This document shows positions 35,798 through 44,797 of a stretch of 64,000 nucleotides of DNA, in pieces. A program made the translations under genes and the position numbers. The DNA lies in the NCBI RefSeq assembly GCF_900215215.1, contig NZ_OBDR01000003.1, positions 165,410 to 229,409 of the forward strand, read 5' to 3'. The notes below the pieces were generated by a model. It ran no database searches. It saw only the letters and a list, made by a program, of their open reading frames with translations, and was not told the origin of the DNA. The stretch is from Methanohalophilus euhalobius (GTDB taxonomy: Archaea; Halobacteriota; Methanosarcinia; Methanosarcinales; Methanosarcinaceae). Each line of letters begins with the position of its first letter. Position 1 is the first letter of the stretch.

Positions 35798-35850
35798 TAC
35801 CTCTTTGATCTACTAAACCACAGAGGCAAAGCTACGTTTATATACTACAG
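35798..35850 (-). promoter_or_regulatory. Shared promoter/leader box, copy 2
   Basis: Minus-strand order: AGTATATAAACGTAGC (TATA box), TTTGCCTCTGTGG, TAGTAGATCAAAGAGG with the Shine-Dalgarno, then the ATG at 35790. CCTCT can pair with AGAGG. Differences from copy 3 are a few bases. Confidence 0.65.
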
Positions 35851-36215
35851 AAAACAAATTCGAACCCTGCCTCCGGGTACAGGGTTTCAGTTATTCCGTC
35901 AAGACTGGCTGAACCCCACTAACATCTTTTTATGATGTTGCATTATGTTCTAACTATGTCACATAATAAATAATTTCTGACCATATCGTCAAACTGAAAG
36001 TGAATGGTTGAATACATAGGATAGAACTATTTCTTACAGGAAAGATATGGCATAGATCAGCAGGCGTGCCGGACATCCGGCTTAGAAGATGATTACAAAA
36101 AAAGCATCTTCAATAAAAAGCCTGGCAAAAAACTCACTCTGTCAGCCTGTCCTTCACATCCCGGATACCTTTCAGCTGGTCCAGACACCCGATCATCTCA
36201 AGGCTTTCGTAGATA
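35848..36215 (-). repeat. Intergenic repeat, copy D
   Basis: Closely matches copies C and E over its whole length. The right end (36139-36215) still encodes the last ~25 codons of the second metV (as in copy C) and then stops abruptly. Confidence 0.85.
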
Positions 36216-36495
36216 AGTTCTCAGGCAAGTAATTTTCAGTGAACATAGAATAAAATGAATCTTTTACAAAACTGAAAGTTATTATTTGGATATCTTCAAC
36301 ATTGGGTGGACAACTAAAATTATGTATATCTACCTTTCAAGCATCATGGAATTCAAAAGATTGTGCAGGAGTATGATCTAGATTGTACACATTTGCTTGC
36401 AGGACGTTAAAATTACCCACACGATGTTAATGAGAACCTATTTTTCTATAATTAATATGAGACCCTTAAAATACAAAAAAATAAAAGAAAGTGTT
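36216..36495. other. Non-coding gap with unrecognised coding remnants
   Basis: No intact gene. Short open stretches on both strands, for example a plus-strand HHGIQKIVQEYDLDC around 36340-36385 interrupted by stops, look like decayed coding sequence, but I cannot name the family. Confidence 0.35.
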
Positions 36496-36918
36496 TTATT
36501 TTCCACTTTCAAGTACATCCGTCACGCATTTCTCAATTTGTGTAGTATTGGAATTGTAGTACACTCCGTTAATTTGAACAATATCATCACCTACAATAGT
36601 AATTGTTGATATTCGTTGTCCCCCTTCATAAAAATTGAGGGCATACAAATATCCACCAAGATCTTTTTGCTCCTCCATTTTTGTGAATGGAAAACCGGAA
36701 ATACAATTTACCAGATTGGTTATTTCGCTTCCATCTTTTATATCAATCGAATCCCCGCTTAATCCGTTTATGATCGATATTTTAGTTACATCTGCATAAC
36801 TAACGTTCAGTATTTCAGATCGTATGTCTTTTTCAGGTTCATCTGTGGTAAATTCAGTGAAACCCACTAAACCGATTATGACAATGAATAGCATCACCAC
36901 GTGTATTATTTTGACCAA
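36496..36918 (-). CDS. Small exported hypothetical protein, 140 aa
   Basis: Signal or anchor helix at residues 5-21, then a beta-rich domain of about 115 residues (VTKISIINGLSGDSIDIKD, GYLYALNFYEGGQRISTI, VQINGVYYNSN). It resembles small lipoprotein-like or DUF5301-type bacterial surface domains, but I do not assign a family. It lies 79 bases downstream of the cysteine-peptidase gene on the same strand. Confidence 0.6.
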   Translation of the reverse strand: MVKIIHVVMLFIVIIGLVGFTEFTTDEPEKDIRSEILNVSYADVTKISIINGLSGDSIDIKDGSEITNLVNCISGFPFTKMEEQKDLGGYLYALNFYEGGQRISTITIVGDDIVQINGVYYNSNTTQIEKCVTDVLESGK

Positions 36919-36997
36919 TTTTATCTCGCTCCACTACCTTTCCATAAAAATAAAAAGTTAGAGAACCTGCTTTGCAACAGATTCTCTAATATTTTTA

Positions 36998-37999
36998 TTA
37001 ATCAATATACACCATATCGTCAATATAACCATCCACAGCCACATTGACATTATTTCCACCCCATCCATTATTAATTATCATGTACTTGTAGTTGATAAGT
37101 TCGACATATCCATGAGCAATTAACCAATGGTTAGTATACGTTGGATGATTAACTGTGAGAACAATTGCAGGTTTATCTGAATTGATAAGAGATTTCAATT
37201 TGCTGAAACTAAAAGAATATCTAGAATCTGCGCTGTAATCATCATCCAGGTTCTGATCTTCTAAGTAATCATTTAGTCCGTTCTTAATTGTTAAAGCAGT
37301 CGTTCCTTGGTTTGGAATATAGCCACCATTAATTATGAGGCTCAGTAAATCATCTTGGTTTTCGTTGGATGAATCAACAAAGCCATCATAATGTTGATCA
37401 TCAAAATATATTAGCGTGATACCAGCAGCTATAGGTCCACAGAATATGTTGTCATCTTCCCATGTTCTCAATGAACCGTCCAACGATCCACTACCTATAG
37501 ATCGTCCACTCATCCTATTGTTTAAGGCTTTCAGATCAGCAAGTTTCTTATCTTTGTCTGTACTCGCAACTGTATAAACATATTCAGGAGTTACTGTTTC
37601 ATCTACGGCATTTCTCATTCCGATCTGGAATAACTCTCCTTGCTTATCTTCCATGTAGGCAAGGGGACCATTGTAGACATATGTTTTATCACTGTCACTA
37701 AACGGAGATTTGCCTTCTAATGAAAATTCAGGAACAGAAAGGTCATTTACATTAATTATAATGTAGCCACCATTCATCATTGAAAATGACACTGCTTCCA
37801 ACTCACCATTCAGATTATTCAGTGGAATGGGGCTAATTAATTCCTTTGATTCACCCATAATATTCAGGAATAGTTCACCATATTCTTTTTCTGTACTAAA
37901 TTCATTCTCCTGCCCCACGGCAGCCGGTACAATTACCATGGTTGCAACAAACATTGCAATTAGCGTTAGCGTTGCAATTCTTATTTCTTTTGTTCTCAT
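36998..37999 (-). CDS. Secreted papain-like (C10/C39-type) cysteine peptidase
   Basis: A 333-residue exported protein: signal peptide 1-29, a propeptide-like N-terminal half (about 30-165, with a GGYIIINVNDLSVP segment as in streptopain prodomains), and a catalytic half. The candidate nucleophile is C187 in IFCGPIAAGITLIYF. The catalytic His is in TNHWLIAHGY (H291, or H296), and the Asn/Trp motif is INNGWGGNNV (N310 or N311). The order and spacing fit the C10/C39 clan CA peptidases. Target unknown. It carries shared box 3 upstream, and repeat copy E lies beyond it. Confidence 0.75.
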   Translation of the reverse strand: MRTKEIRIATLTLIAMFVATMVIVPAAVGQENEFSTEKEYGELFLNIMGESKELISPIPLNNLNGELEAVSFSMMNGGYIIINVNDLSVPEFSLEGKSPFSDSDKTYVYNGPLAYMEDKQGELFQIGMRNAVDETVTPEYVYTVASTDKDKKLADLKALNNRMSGRSIGSGSLDGSLRTWEDDNIFCGPIAAGITLIYFDDQHYDGFVDSSNENQDDLLSLIINGGYIPNQGTTALTIKNGLNDYLEDQNLDDDYSADSRYSFSFSKLKSLINSDKPAIVLTVNHPTYTNHWLIAHGYVELINYKYMIINNGWGGNNVNVAVDGYIDDMVYID

Positions 38000-38004
38000 G
38001 TATT

Positions 38005-38058
38005 TACCTCTTTGATCTACTTAAACCACAGAGGCAAAGCTACGTTTATATACTACAG
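38005..38058 (-). promoter_or_regulatory. Shared promoter/leader box, copy 3
   Basis: Minus-strand order: GTAGTATATAAACGTAGC (TATA), TTTGCCTCTGTGG, GTAGATCAAAGAGG with the Shine-Dalgarno, ATG at 37999. Expected leader of about 20-25 bases, of which CCTCT may pair with the Shine-Dalgarno. Confidence 0.65.
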
Positions 38059-38388
38059 AAAACAAATTCAAACCTTGCCTCCGGGCACGGGATTTCAGTT
38101 ATTCCGCCAAGACTGGCTGAACCCCACTAACATCTTTTTATGATGTTGCATTATGTTCTAACTATGTCACGTAATAAATGATTTCTGACCATATCGTCAA
38201 ACTGAAAGTGAATGGTTGAATACATAGGATAGAACTATTTCTTACAGGAAAGATATGGCATAAATCAGCAGGCGTGCCAGACATCCGGCTTAGAAGTTGA
38301 TTACAAAAAAAGCATTTTTAATAAAAAGTCCGGCAAAAAACTCACTCCGCCAGCATGACAAAGAATTTCTCTAAAAGGTTTGGATGAT
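38056..38388 (-). repeat. Intergenic repeat, copy E, joined to the folP-like gene
   Basis: Matches copies A, C and D. The right end is a metV scar: SKPFREILCHAGG, the start of a MetV protein, is fused through a shared CTGG to the last codons and stop of metV. It ends about 20 bases from the folP-like stop, giving the ancestral order folP - metV - repeat. Confidence 0.85.
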
Positions 38389-38406
38389 AGGGTCATCTTG
38401 ATACCT

Positions 38407-39639
38407 TCAGGTCTTTTTCATATAACGGTATTCAACATCAGATTCCTGTTTCAGTGTATCTTTGATGAGTTTTGATATCAACGGAAGGTTTCGTGCCTGG
38501 CATTCCAGCTTATCGGCAAGTCTTCTGACCTGAAGCAATGTGCCCATTACAATTACATCGGTCCACTCGGCCTCGTGGGAAACAGCATCACGTTCAAGCG
38601 CTGCATCCCCGCCGCGTGCCAGAATCTCCTGCTTGATGATCAGGGCCTCGGTAGTGGTAATGTTACTGATACGCAGTACACGGTTCACGGTCTTATTCTT
38701 CATAATGGTGGAACCCGTTTCGGTAACACCGATATTTTTCATCACAAGAGCTGCATCATCGGGGTTTGTGATGTCAAGCACACTGACCTCAAACCCCTTT
38801 TCCTCCACGACCGGCTGTCTGCCCCGTATCGCCTCGGCTATTCGTACAGCATCCGTTGTCGCAGCCACATCGTGGGTGCGTATAATGTGCGCCCCTTTAT
38901 GCACAGCAATTGCGGTTGCTGCCAGACTTCCATATAATCTTTCAGCAGCAGGCTTGTTCAGGACCTCGCCTATGAAGGATTTGCGGGAAAGAGCTGCAAG
39001 AACCGGTCTGCCAAAAAGCTGCAGACGTTCAAAACGGTCAAATGTCTCAAAATCGTATATCGGATCTTTTTCGGGGACCCATTTACCAATAGCGGGATCC
39101 AGAATTAATCGATCCATATCAATACCCTTCCCTTCACACATCTCAATGATTGCCTCCAGGGAATCCATAACCGCATCCATCCCAAGCACGTCACCCGGTA
39201 CTTTCCGGGAGGCCATTACAACAGCAGGACATTCATGGTCTGCCACCACACCCGCCATGTTTACATCAGTCATGAAACCGGAAACATCATTTACAAGGTC
39301 AGCGCCCCTGTCAAGACACTGGTCGGCAATATCCGCAAACACGGTGTCCACTGAAAGAACAGCATCCACGTTTCCTGCAAGAGCATCTATTGCAGGAAGT
39401 AATCGTTCCCGTTCTATTTCCTTGCTTATGGGTTCTGCAAGGGGCCAGGTGGAGCGGCCGCCTATATCAAGCACGGTTGCACCTTCCTCCACCATTGCAG
39501 AAGCAGCATCAATGAGGGAATCTTCCCTGACAACAGATCCCTTGTAAAAGGATTCATGGCTTAGGTTCAATACACCCATCAATCTTACGGGGTGGTTGTC
39601 TCCTACATTTAGTCCACATATGTCAACATCGACTACCAT
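38407..39639 (-). CDS. folP: Dihydropteroate synthase-like protein with C-terminal extension
   Basis: TIM-barrel pterin-binding protein of 410 residues. The first ~275 residues show the DHPS pattern: LMGVLNLSHESFYKG, VLDIGGRSTWPLA, LSVDTVFADIA, DLVNDVSGFM, LILDPAIGKW and LAALSRKSFIGEVL near 215-230. The last ~130 residues form an extra domain of unknown role (VLDITNPDDAALVMKNIG and onwards). It presumably condenses or handles pterin for tetrahydrofolate synthesis, or works on a related pterin; the active-site loop differs from bacterial FolP (SHESF for PDSF). It lies downstream of folD and glyA and is followed by the metV scar of repeat E. Confidence 0.82.
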   Translation of the reverse strand: MVVDVDICGLNVGDNHPVRLMGVLNLSHESFYKGSVVREDSLIDAASAMVEEGATVLDIGGRSTWPLAEPISKEIERERLLPAIDALAGNVDAVLSVDTVFADIADQCLDRGADLVNDVSGFMTDVNMAGVVADHECPAVVMASRKVPGDVLGMDAVMDSLEAIIEMCEGKGIDMDRLILDPAIGKWVPEKDPIYDFETFDRFERLQLFGRPVLAALSRKSFIGEVLNKPAAERLYGSLAATAIAVHKGAHIIRTHDVAATTDAVRIAEAIRGRQPVVEEKGFEVSVLDITNPDDAALVMKNIGVTETGSTIMKNKTVNRVLRISNITTTEALIIKQEILARGGDAALERDAVSHEAEWTDVIVMGTLLQVRRLADKLECQARNLPLISKLIKDTLKQESDVEYRYMKKT

Positions 39640-39675
39640 TGAAACTACCAGCTGATTTTATATTTAACAGGATAA

Positions 39676-40536
39676 TTACTCAATTTTCTTTGCAGCAAAG
39701 GTCACATGGGTCAGAAGCGTGGCTATGGTCATAGGTCCCACGCCCCCTGGCACCGGTGTAATAAGTGAGGCTTTATTCACAACATTTTCAAAGTCCACAT
39801 CACCATATATCTTGCCTTCTTCTTCGGTGATTCCCGCATCAAAAACAACAGCTCCTTTTTTGACCATATCTTCTTTGATGAGATGCTTTACACCGGCTGC
39901 AACTACAAGTATATCGGCACCTGCGGTGTAACTTTTAAGATCTTTGGTGTAAACATGGCATACCGCCACTGTAGCATTGCGGTTTAAGAGCATTGCTGCC
40001 ATGGGTTTACCAACTACATTACTGTGACCGACTATCACAACATCTTTTCCTTCAATGTCTACATCATAATATTCAAGAGCACGAATTATCCCCGCAGGCG
40101 TGCAGGGAACAAAACCCTCGTCGCCGATCATCAGGTTGCCCACGTTATAGGGATGGAAACCATCCACATCCTTTGCCGGATCAATAGCCTGCATGGCTTT
40201 TTTTGCATCCAGATGCTGAGGCAAGGGCAACTGAAGCAGTATACCATGAATATCTGCACGCGTGTTCAGATTCTTGATCCTATCCAGCAGTTCCTTCTGG
40301 GTGATAGAGGCGTCGAGCTTCTGATCCTCCGCATAAATGCCTACCCTGTCACATGCTTTATGCTTCAGTCGTACGTACAATTGCGAGGCGGGGTCCTGTC
40401 CCACAAGGATAGTTGCAAGGCCGGGGACCATACCGTCATCAGCCTTCATAGAAGCTATTTCTTCTGTTAATTCTGCCTCAATCTGCTTTGAAATCGCTCT
40501 GCCGTCTATGATTCCCTGTTTAGCTTCACCCGCCAT
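39676..40536 (-). CDS. folD: Methylenetetrahydrofolate dehydrogenase/cyclohydrolase
   Basis: Bifunctional enzyme of 286 residues interconverting methylene-, methenyl- and formyl-tetrahydrofolate. The signature [14 protein letters not shown] contains the catalytic lysine, and further motifs are [25 protein letters not shown], the NAD(P) loop [15 protein letters not shown] and [15 protein letters not shown] at the end. It lies 9 bases after glyA. Use of H4F rather than H4MPT by FolD is typical of Methanosarcina barkeri-type methanogens. Confidence 0.95.
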   Translation of the reverse strand: MAGEAKQGIIDGRAISKQIEAELTEEIASMKADDGMVPGLATILVGQDPASQLYVRLKHKACDRVGIYAEDQKLDASITQKELLDRIKNLNTRADIHGILLQLPLPQHLDAKKAMQAIDPAKDVDGFHPYNVGNLMIGDEGFVPCTPAGIIRALEYYDVDIEGKDVVIVGHSNVVGKPMAAMLLNRNATVAVCHVYTKDLKSYTAGADILVVAAGVKHLIKEDMVKKGAVVFDAGITEEEGKIYGDVDFENVVNKASLITPVPGGVGPMTIATLLTHVTFAAKKIE

Positions 40537-40545
40537 TTAACCACC

Positions 40546-41787
40546 TTAGAGATGCTTGTAGATCGGGAAGTCGCTGCACAGCTGCTGTACATCAGCATTA
40601 ACCTGATCCAGTACATCCTGATCTTTTGGATGCTGGATTACTGTTTCTATGAAGTTAGCAACATCTTCCATCTGAGCCTCCTTCATACCACGAGTGGTGA
40701 CCGCAGGAGTACCTGCACGCAGACCGCTTGTGATGAACGGACCCCGGGTTTCGAAGGGTATAGTGTTCTTGTTGATAACAATCCCACCATTACTCATATA
40801 GGTCTCAGTCTCCTTACCGGTCAGATCATATTTGTTGAGATTGATAAGCATAAGATGATTATCCGTGCCACCGGCCACTATATCAAAATCACGGTCTATC
40901 AGACTTGCACAGAGAGCTTTTGCATTTTTTACGGTCTGTTTCTGGTCCTGCTTGAACTTATCCGAAAGAGCTTCCTTAAATGCAACTGCCTTGGCAGCAA
41001 TAATATGCATAAGAGGACCACCCTGGAGACCGGGGAAGACTGTTTTATCCACACCTTTTGCATATTCTTCACTACACATGACCATCCCGCCACGGGGGCC
41101 CCTCAGTGTTTTGTGTGTAGTTGTTGTTACAAAATCAGCATATGGCACCGGACTTGGATGTTCACCAGCTGCAATCAGGCCTGCGATATGGGCAACGTCG
41201 GCAAGCAGATATGCATCCACTGAATCAGCGATTTCCCTGAAGCGCTTGAAATCGATCGTGCGGGAATATGCAGAAGCACCGGTAACTATCATCCGGGGTT
41301 TTTCCTTTTTTGCCATTTCCTCAAGGGCATCGTAATCCAGCTCTTCGGTTTCCTCTGCTACTCCGTAGGGTACAATATCATAAAGTTTACCTGAAAAACT
41401 TACAGGACTTCCATGCGAGAGGTGACCTCCATGAGAGAGGTCCATTGCCATAATCCTGTCACCTGGATTAAGGACAGAGAAGTAAACAGCCATATTGGCA
41501 CCTGAACCTGAATGCGGCTGGACATTCACATGCTCGGCACCAAAAATTTCCTTGGCCCTTTCAATCGCCAAATCTTCTGCAATATCAACAAAGTCACAGC
41601 CTCCGTAGTACCTCTTACCGGAGTAACCTTCTGCATACTTGTTGGTCATAATGGAACCCTGAGCTTCCATCACCGCCCTGCTTGTGTAATTTTCTGATGC
41701 TATAAGGTTGAGTTTATAGTCCTGTCTTTCGGCCTCAAGCTCCAGTGCTCTGGCAATATCGGAATCTGTTTCTGAAATATAAGACAT
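40546..41787 (-). CDS. glyA: Serine hydroxymethyltransferase
   Basis: PLP enzyme of 413 residues that makes glycine and methylene-tetrahydrofolate from serine. PLP-lysine motif [15 protein letters not shown] (the lysine follows TTTH), N-terminal [13 protein letters not shown], and the folate-binding motif [11 protein letters not shown] are all present. It is first in the glyA-folD-folP operon and provides the C1 units for purN and metF. Confidence 0.95.
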   Translation of the reverse strand: MSYISETDSDIARALELEAERQDYKLNLIASENYTSRAVMEAQGSIMTNKYAEGYSGKRYYGGCDFVDIAEDLAIERAKEIFGAEHVNVQPHSGSGANMAVYFSVLNPGDRIMAMDLSHGGHLSHGSPVSFSGKLYDIVPYGVAEETEELDYDALEEMAKKEKPRMIVTGASAYSRTIDFKRFREIADSVDAYLLADVAHIAGLIAAGEHPSPVPYADFVTTTTHKTLRGPRGGMVMCSEEYAKGVDKTVFPGLQGGPLMHIIAAKAVAFKEALSDKFKQDQKQTVKNAKALCASLIDRDFDIVAGGTDNHLMLINLNKYDLTGKETETYMSNGGIVINKNTIPFETRGPFITSGLRAGTPAVTTRGMKEAQMEDVANFIETVIQHPKDQDVLDQVNADVQQLCSDFPIYKHL

Positions 41788-41823
41788 ATTGTTCCTCCTT
41801 GTATCTTTGAATTTATGAAATAA

Positions 41824-42432
41824 TCATAATATATGTACACGTCTTCCTTTTACGTACAGTCTACCTTCGGCAAACAACTTAACTGCTTCGGGGAAAATAA
41901 TATGTTCCTGTGCAAGTATTCTTTCAGAAAGGGATTCTTCTGTATCTGAATCAAGTACAGGTACACTTTTTTGTAGAATAATCGGGCCGGAATCCATCCC
42001 TTCGTCAACAAAATGTACAGTGCAACCTGTGATTTTTACACCATAGTCCAGCGCCTGTTTTTGGGCATGCAGACCTTTAAAAGAAGGCAAAAGGGCAGGA
42101 TGAATATTCATGATCCTGTTACTGTATGCATTTATCACATCGGAACCTAGAATTCGCATGAAACCAGCAAGTAAAAGCACATCTGTACTGGATCTTGCAA
42201 GAACGTCCAGAAGTGCATTATCTAAATCTTCTTTGGATTGATAAGCAGCCGGGTCGATAAAAACAGCATTTATGCCATGATTCATAGCCCTTTTAAGACC
42301 ATAAGCGTCCTTATTATCACTTATAACCACACTGACATTGGCATTTGGGATATAACCACTTTCTACATTATCAATAATTGACTGTAGATTAGAGCCCCTG
42401 CCGGATATCAGGACTGCAATGTTGAGAGTCAT
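41824..42432 (-). CDS. purN: Phosphoribosylglycinamide formyltransferase
   Basis: Formyl-tetrahydrofolate-dependent GAR transformylase for purine synthesis, 202 residues. Visible motifs are LISGRGSNLQSIID at the N-terminus, AGFMRILGSDVINAYSNRIMNIHPALLPSFKG with the catalytic Asn/His, and HFVDEGMDSGPII with the catalytic Asp. I choose the ATG at 42432 with AGGA in front; the frame could also start 8 codons upstream at 42456. Having purN rather than purT alone fits the H4F-based C1 genes next door. Confidence 0.93.
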   Translation of the reverse strand: MTLNIAVLISGRGSNLQSIIDNVESGYIPNANVSVVISDNKDAYGLKRAMNHGINAVFIDPAAYQSKEDLDNALLDVLARSSTDVLLLAGFMRILGSDVINAYSNRIMNIHPALLPSFKGLHAQKQALDYGVKITGCTVHFVDEGMDSGPIILQKSVPVLDSDTEESLSERILAQEHIIFPEAVKLFAEGRLYVKGRRVHIL

Positions 42433-42488
42433 TGCCCATCCTAAAGGAATTGCCATATATTATAGTTTTGGAAAAAACAATACGAAAA

Positions 42489-43448
42489 TCAATAATCAAC
42501 ACTCTCACTGGCCCTTTCACTTATAAGGTCATCCAATTCCTCTGAATCAGAAAGAGAATCCAATTCCTTTCTTTCAATCAGGACTGTGTGTTCTACCGAT
42601 GTAATTTTACTTTCTCCTTCAATGATATAAACCGATCTTGTACGTGTGATGGTAGATATATTGCTCATCAAATGAGCTCGCTTTACCATCGCATTGCTGT
42701 ACTTACTTACCCCGGTCAGGAAAGTAGTGGAACAGTCCCTGGAAACTGCATTAAAAGGTGCCTGGGATATTGAAAGTACATCATAGCCTAGCCCGTAAAT
42801 GAAACTCAGGATACCATTTGTAGGAGGGTGCAAGGTGCCATTTTCATCAGTTTCCTGACGGGAACGGTGAAACGGACCCAAAATATCAATGGATTTTGCA
42901 AGCGCCACATCAAGCAACTCTTCCAGTTCGAGTACAACATCAATGGAAGCATCCATACAGCCTTCCTCATATTTACTGATGGTGCGCCGGGATACTCCCA
43001 GATGTGACGCCAGGGAACCAATGGACATCGAAAGTTGACTTCTGGCATCCCGCAGCACATCACCATCAATGGAAACATAGAGACCCCCGGGAGCCGCTGA
43101 AATCAGAGGAGGTATACCTTCTACAAAATAATCATATAGAGTCTGGACATTAAGAGCAGGAATCTCATACCGGACATAGACTACGCTATCTTCAAGCATC
43201 TGATCACGCGTTTTTGCCCCAATCAGCATCGGAGTACCACCGAGATATCCTGCCAATGCTTTCATTTCAGATGCTGTTTCTTCATTCAGGCTATCAATAT
43301 TATATAATGCCTTACAGAAAAGAAGTACATCATCCTGCCTTGCTGCCAGATCAAAACTACGAGGTCTAATGTTACAGCGGCTAGATACAGTAAAATTACT
43401 CTTTTCCAGTACATCAATGATTTGATGTATTAGAATGTCTTTTGTCAT
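42489..43448 (-). CDS. HTH-type transcriptional regulator (archaeal XRE-like)
   Basis: A 319-residue archaeal regulator. The N-terminal ~110 residues form a sensor-like alpha/beta domain (QDDVLLFCKALYNIDSLNEE). Residues about 128-185 are an XRE/Cro-type helix-turn-helix (LASHLGVSRRTISKYEEG), and the C-terminal part is of unknown function. This is a widely conserved archaeal family; the regulon is not known. It is divergent from tiaS and upstream of purN. Confidence 0.85.
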   Translation of the reverse strand: MTKDILIHQIIDVLEKSNFTVSSRCNIRPRSFDLAARQDDVLLFCKALYNIDSLNEETASEMKALAGYLGGTPMLIGAKTRDQMLEDSVVYVRYEIPALNVQTLYDYFVEGIPPLISAAPGGLYVSIDGDVLRDARSQLSMSIGSLASHLGVSRRTISKYEEGCMDASIDVVLELEELLDVALAKSIDILGPFHRSRQETDENGTLHPPTNGILSFIYGLGYDVLSISQAPFNAVSRDCSTTFLTGVSKYSNAMVKRAHLMSNISTITRTRSVYIIEGESKITSVEHTVLIERKELDSLSDSEELDDLISERASESVDY

Positions 43449-43514
43449 GACAAACTATAATGTCCTTGCACATCTATATAAATATATCTACCCACAAATG
43501 CATGATTGAAAAAC

Positions 43515-44795
43515 ATGATCATAAGCTTTGATGATACAGATTCCCGCAGTCTTGGGATGTGCACCACATACCTTGGTGCTCTATTGATGGATGAACTTAA
43601 AGTATATGGTAAACCCGCCGGTCTGCCCCTGCTTATAAGGTTGAATCCCACCATACCCTTCAAAACACGGGGTAATGCTGCAGTTGCGATCAAAATAGAA
43701 ACATATGAACCTGAAAAGATCAAAAAACATGTAATACAGAGAATAGAAGAACTGGCACAGATGGAGGATGAAAATACAAATCCGGGTGTGGTCTTTCTCG
43801 AAAACAATAATAATAATGAAGTTAAGACTGTTCTGACCACCTTTTTCAAACGCGCTGTGCAACACGTAATCACCATCCAGGAAGCAAAGGGGATCATTGA
43901 AAAATACGAACTTGATGCCAGAGGGTACAAAAACAGCCGTGGTCTGATAGGAGCATTGGCCGCCTGTGGTGCCATGCTGGAAGAAGAGTGGGACCACACT
44001 TATGAATACCTCTCCTACAGGCGGAAAGAAGCATGGGGCACACAGCGATTTGTAAATGAAAATAGCGTTATCCGGGCAGATGATGCCACCTATCCCCATA
44101 CATGGGACAACCGTGATATTACAAACAATCTGGTAGTCTGCATACCTCATTCACCAGACCCTGTCCTGTATGGCATTCGGGGACAAACGCCCGAATATGT
44201 TTCCCATGCCGCCTCCATGATAGAGGGAGAAGTTACCGAAAGATGTGCAATCTATAAGACAAATCAGGGAACTGATATGCATCTGATTCCAGCAGAAAGC
44301 ATCAGTAAACTGCAGGACATGGAATCATACATAATCCAGGGATTTGTAGCTTCAATTCCCCGTACAATTGAAGGAGGGCATACCCTATTCCTTTTCAGGG
44401 ACAAAGAGGGAGAGGAAATGGAATGTGCCGCTTTTGAACCCACAAAAAACTTTCGTGAACTTGTTCGTAAACTTATCCCGGGAGATCATATCACACTACA
44501 TGGAAGTGTCAAGAATAAAACACTGAATATTGAAAAAATTGATGTGATAGAACTTGAGGAAAAATACAGGAAGGTCAACCCCCTGTGCCCTAAATGTGGG
44601 AAGAGTATGAAATCTGCCGGCAAGGGACAGGGATATCGATGCAGGCGTTGCAAAACACGGGCATATATAGCCACAAAATCTAAAGTTGAAAGAGGAATAA
44701 AAACCGGAATGCATGAGGTCCCCCCCTGTGCCCGCAGACATCTTTCAATGCCTCTTATCCGGAAAGAAGGAAAGAATATTCACCCTTCAAGGTAA
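43515..44795 (+). CDS. tiaS: tRNA(Ile2) 2-agmatinylcytidine synthetase
   Basis: Modifies the wobble cytidine of tRNA-Ile(CAU) with agmatine so that it reads AUA; 426 residues. The N-terminus MIISFDDTDSRSLGMCT is the diagnostic kinase-like ATP-binding start. A following domain contains NPTIPFKTRGNAAVA, then an OB-like domain (about 275-350) and a C-terminal zinc ribbon (CPKCGKS, then CRRCKTRAY). I prefer the ATG at 43515 to the TTG at 43506. It competes for the same agmatine as the agmatinase at 6.4 kb. Confidence 0.94.
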   Translation: MIISFDDTDSRSLGMCTTYLGALLMDELKVYGKPAGLPLLIRLNPTIPFKTRGNAAVAIKIETYEPEKIKKHVIQRIEELAQMEDENTNPGVVFLENNNNNEVKTVLTTFFKRAVQHVITIQEAKGIIEKYELDARGYKNSRGLIGALAACGAMLEEEWDHTYEYLSYRRKEAWGTQRFVNENSVIRADDATYPHTWDNRDITNNLVVCIPHSPDPVLYGIRGQTPEYVSHAASMIEGEVTERCAIYKTNQGTDMHLIPAESISKLQDMESYIIQGFVASIPRTIEGGHTLFLFRDKEGEEMECAAFEPTKNFRELVRKLIPGDHITLHGSVKNKTLNIEKIDVIELEEKYRKVNPLCPKCGKSMKSAGKGQGYRCRRCKTRAYIATKSKVERGIKTGMHEVPPCARRHLSMPLIRKEGKNIHPSR

Positions 44796-44797
44796 TT

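Noticed and set aside
36397..36609. 70-aa plus-strand frame
   Set aside because: Overlaps the end of the 140-aa exported protein and lacks a ribosome-binding site; probably noise on a decayed stretch.
27405..38388. Repeated intergenic sequence as a CRISPR array or integron attachment sites
   Set aside because: Copies are 0.15-0.4 kb, few and irregularly spaced with genes between them; no short regular repeats, spacers, cas genes or integrase were seen.
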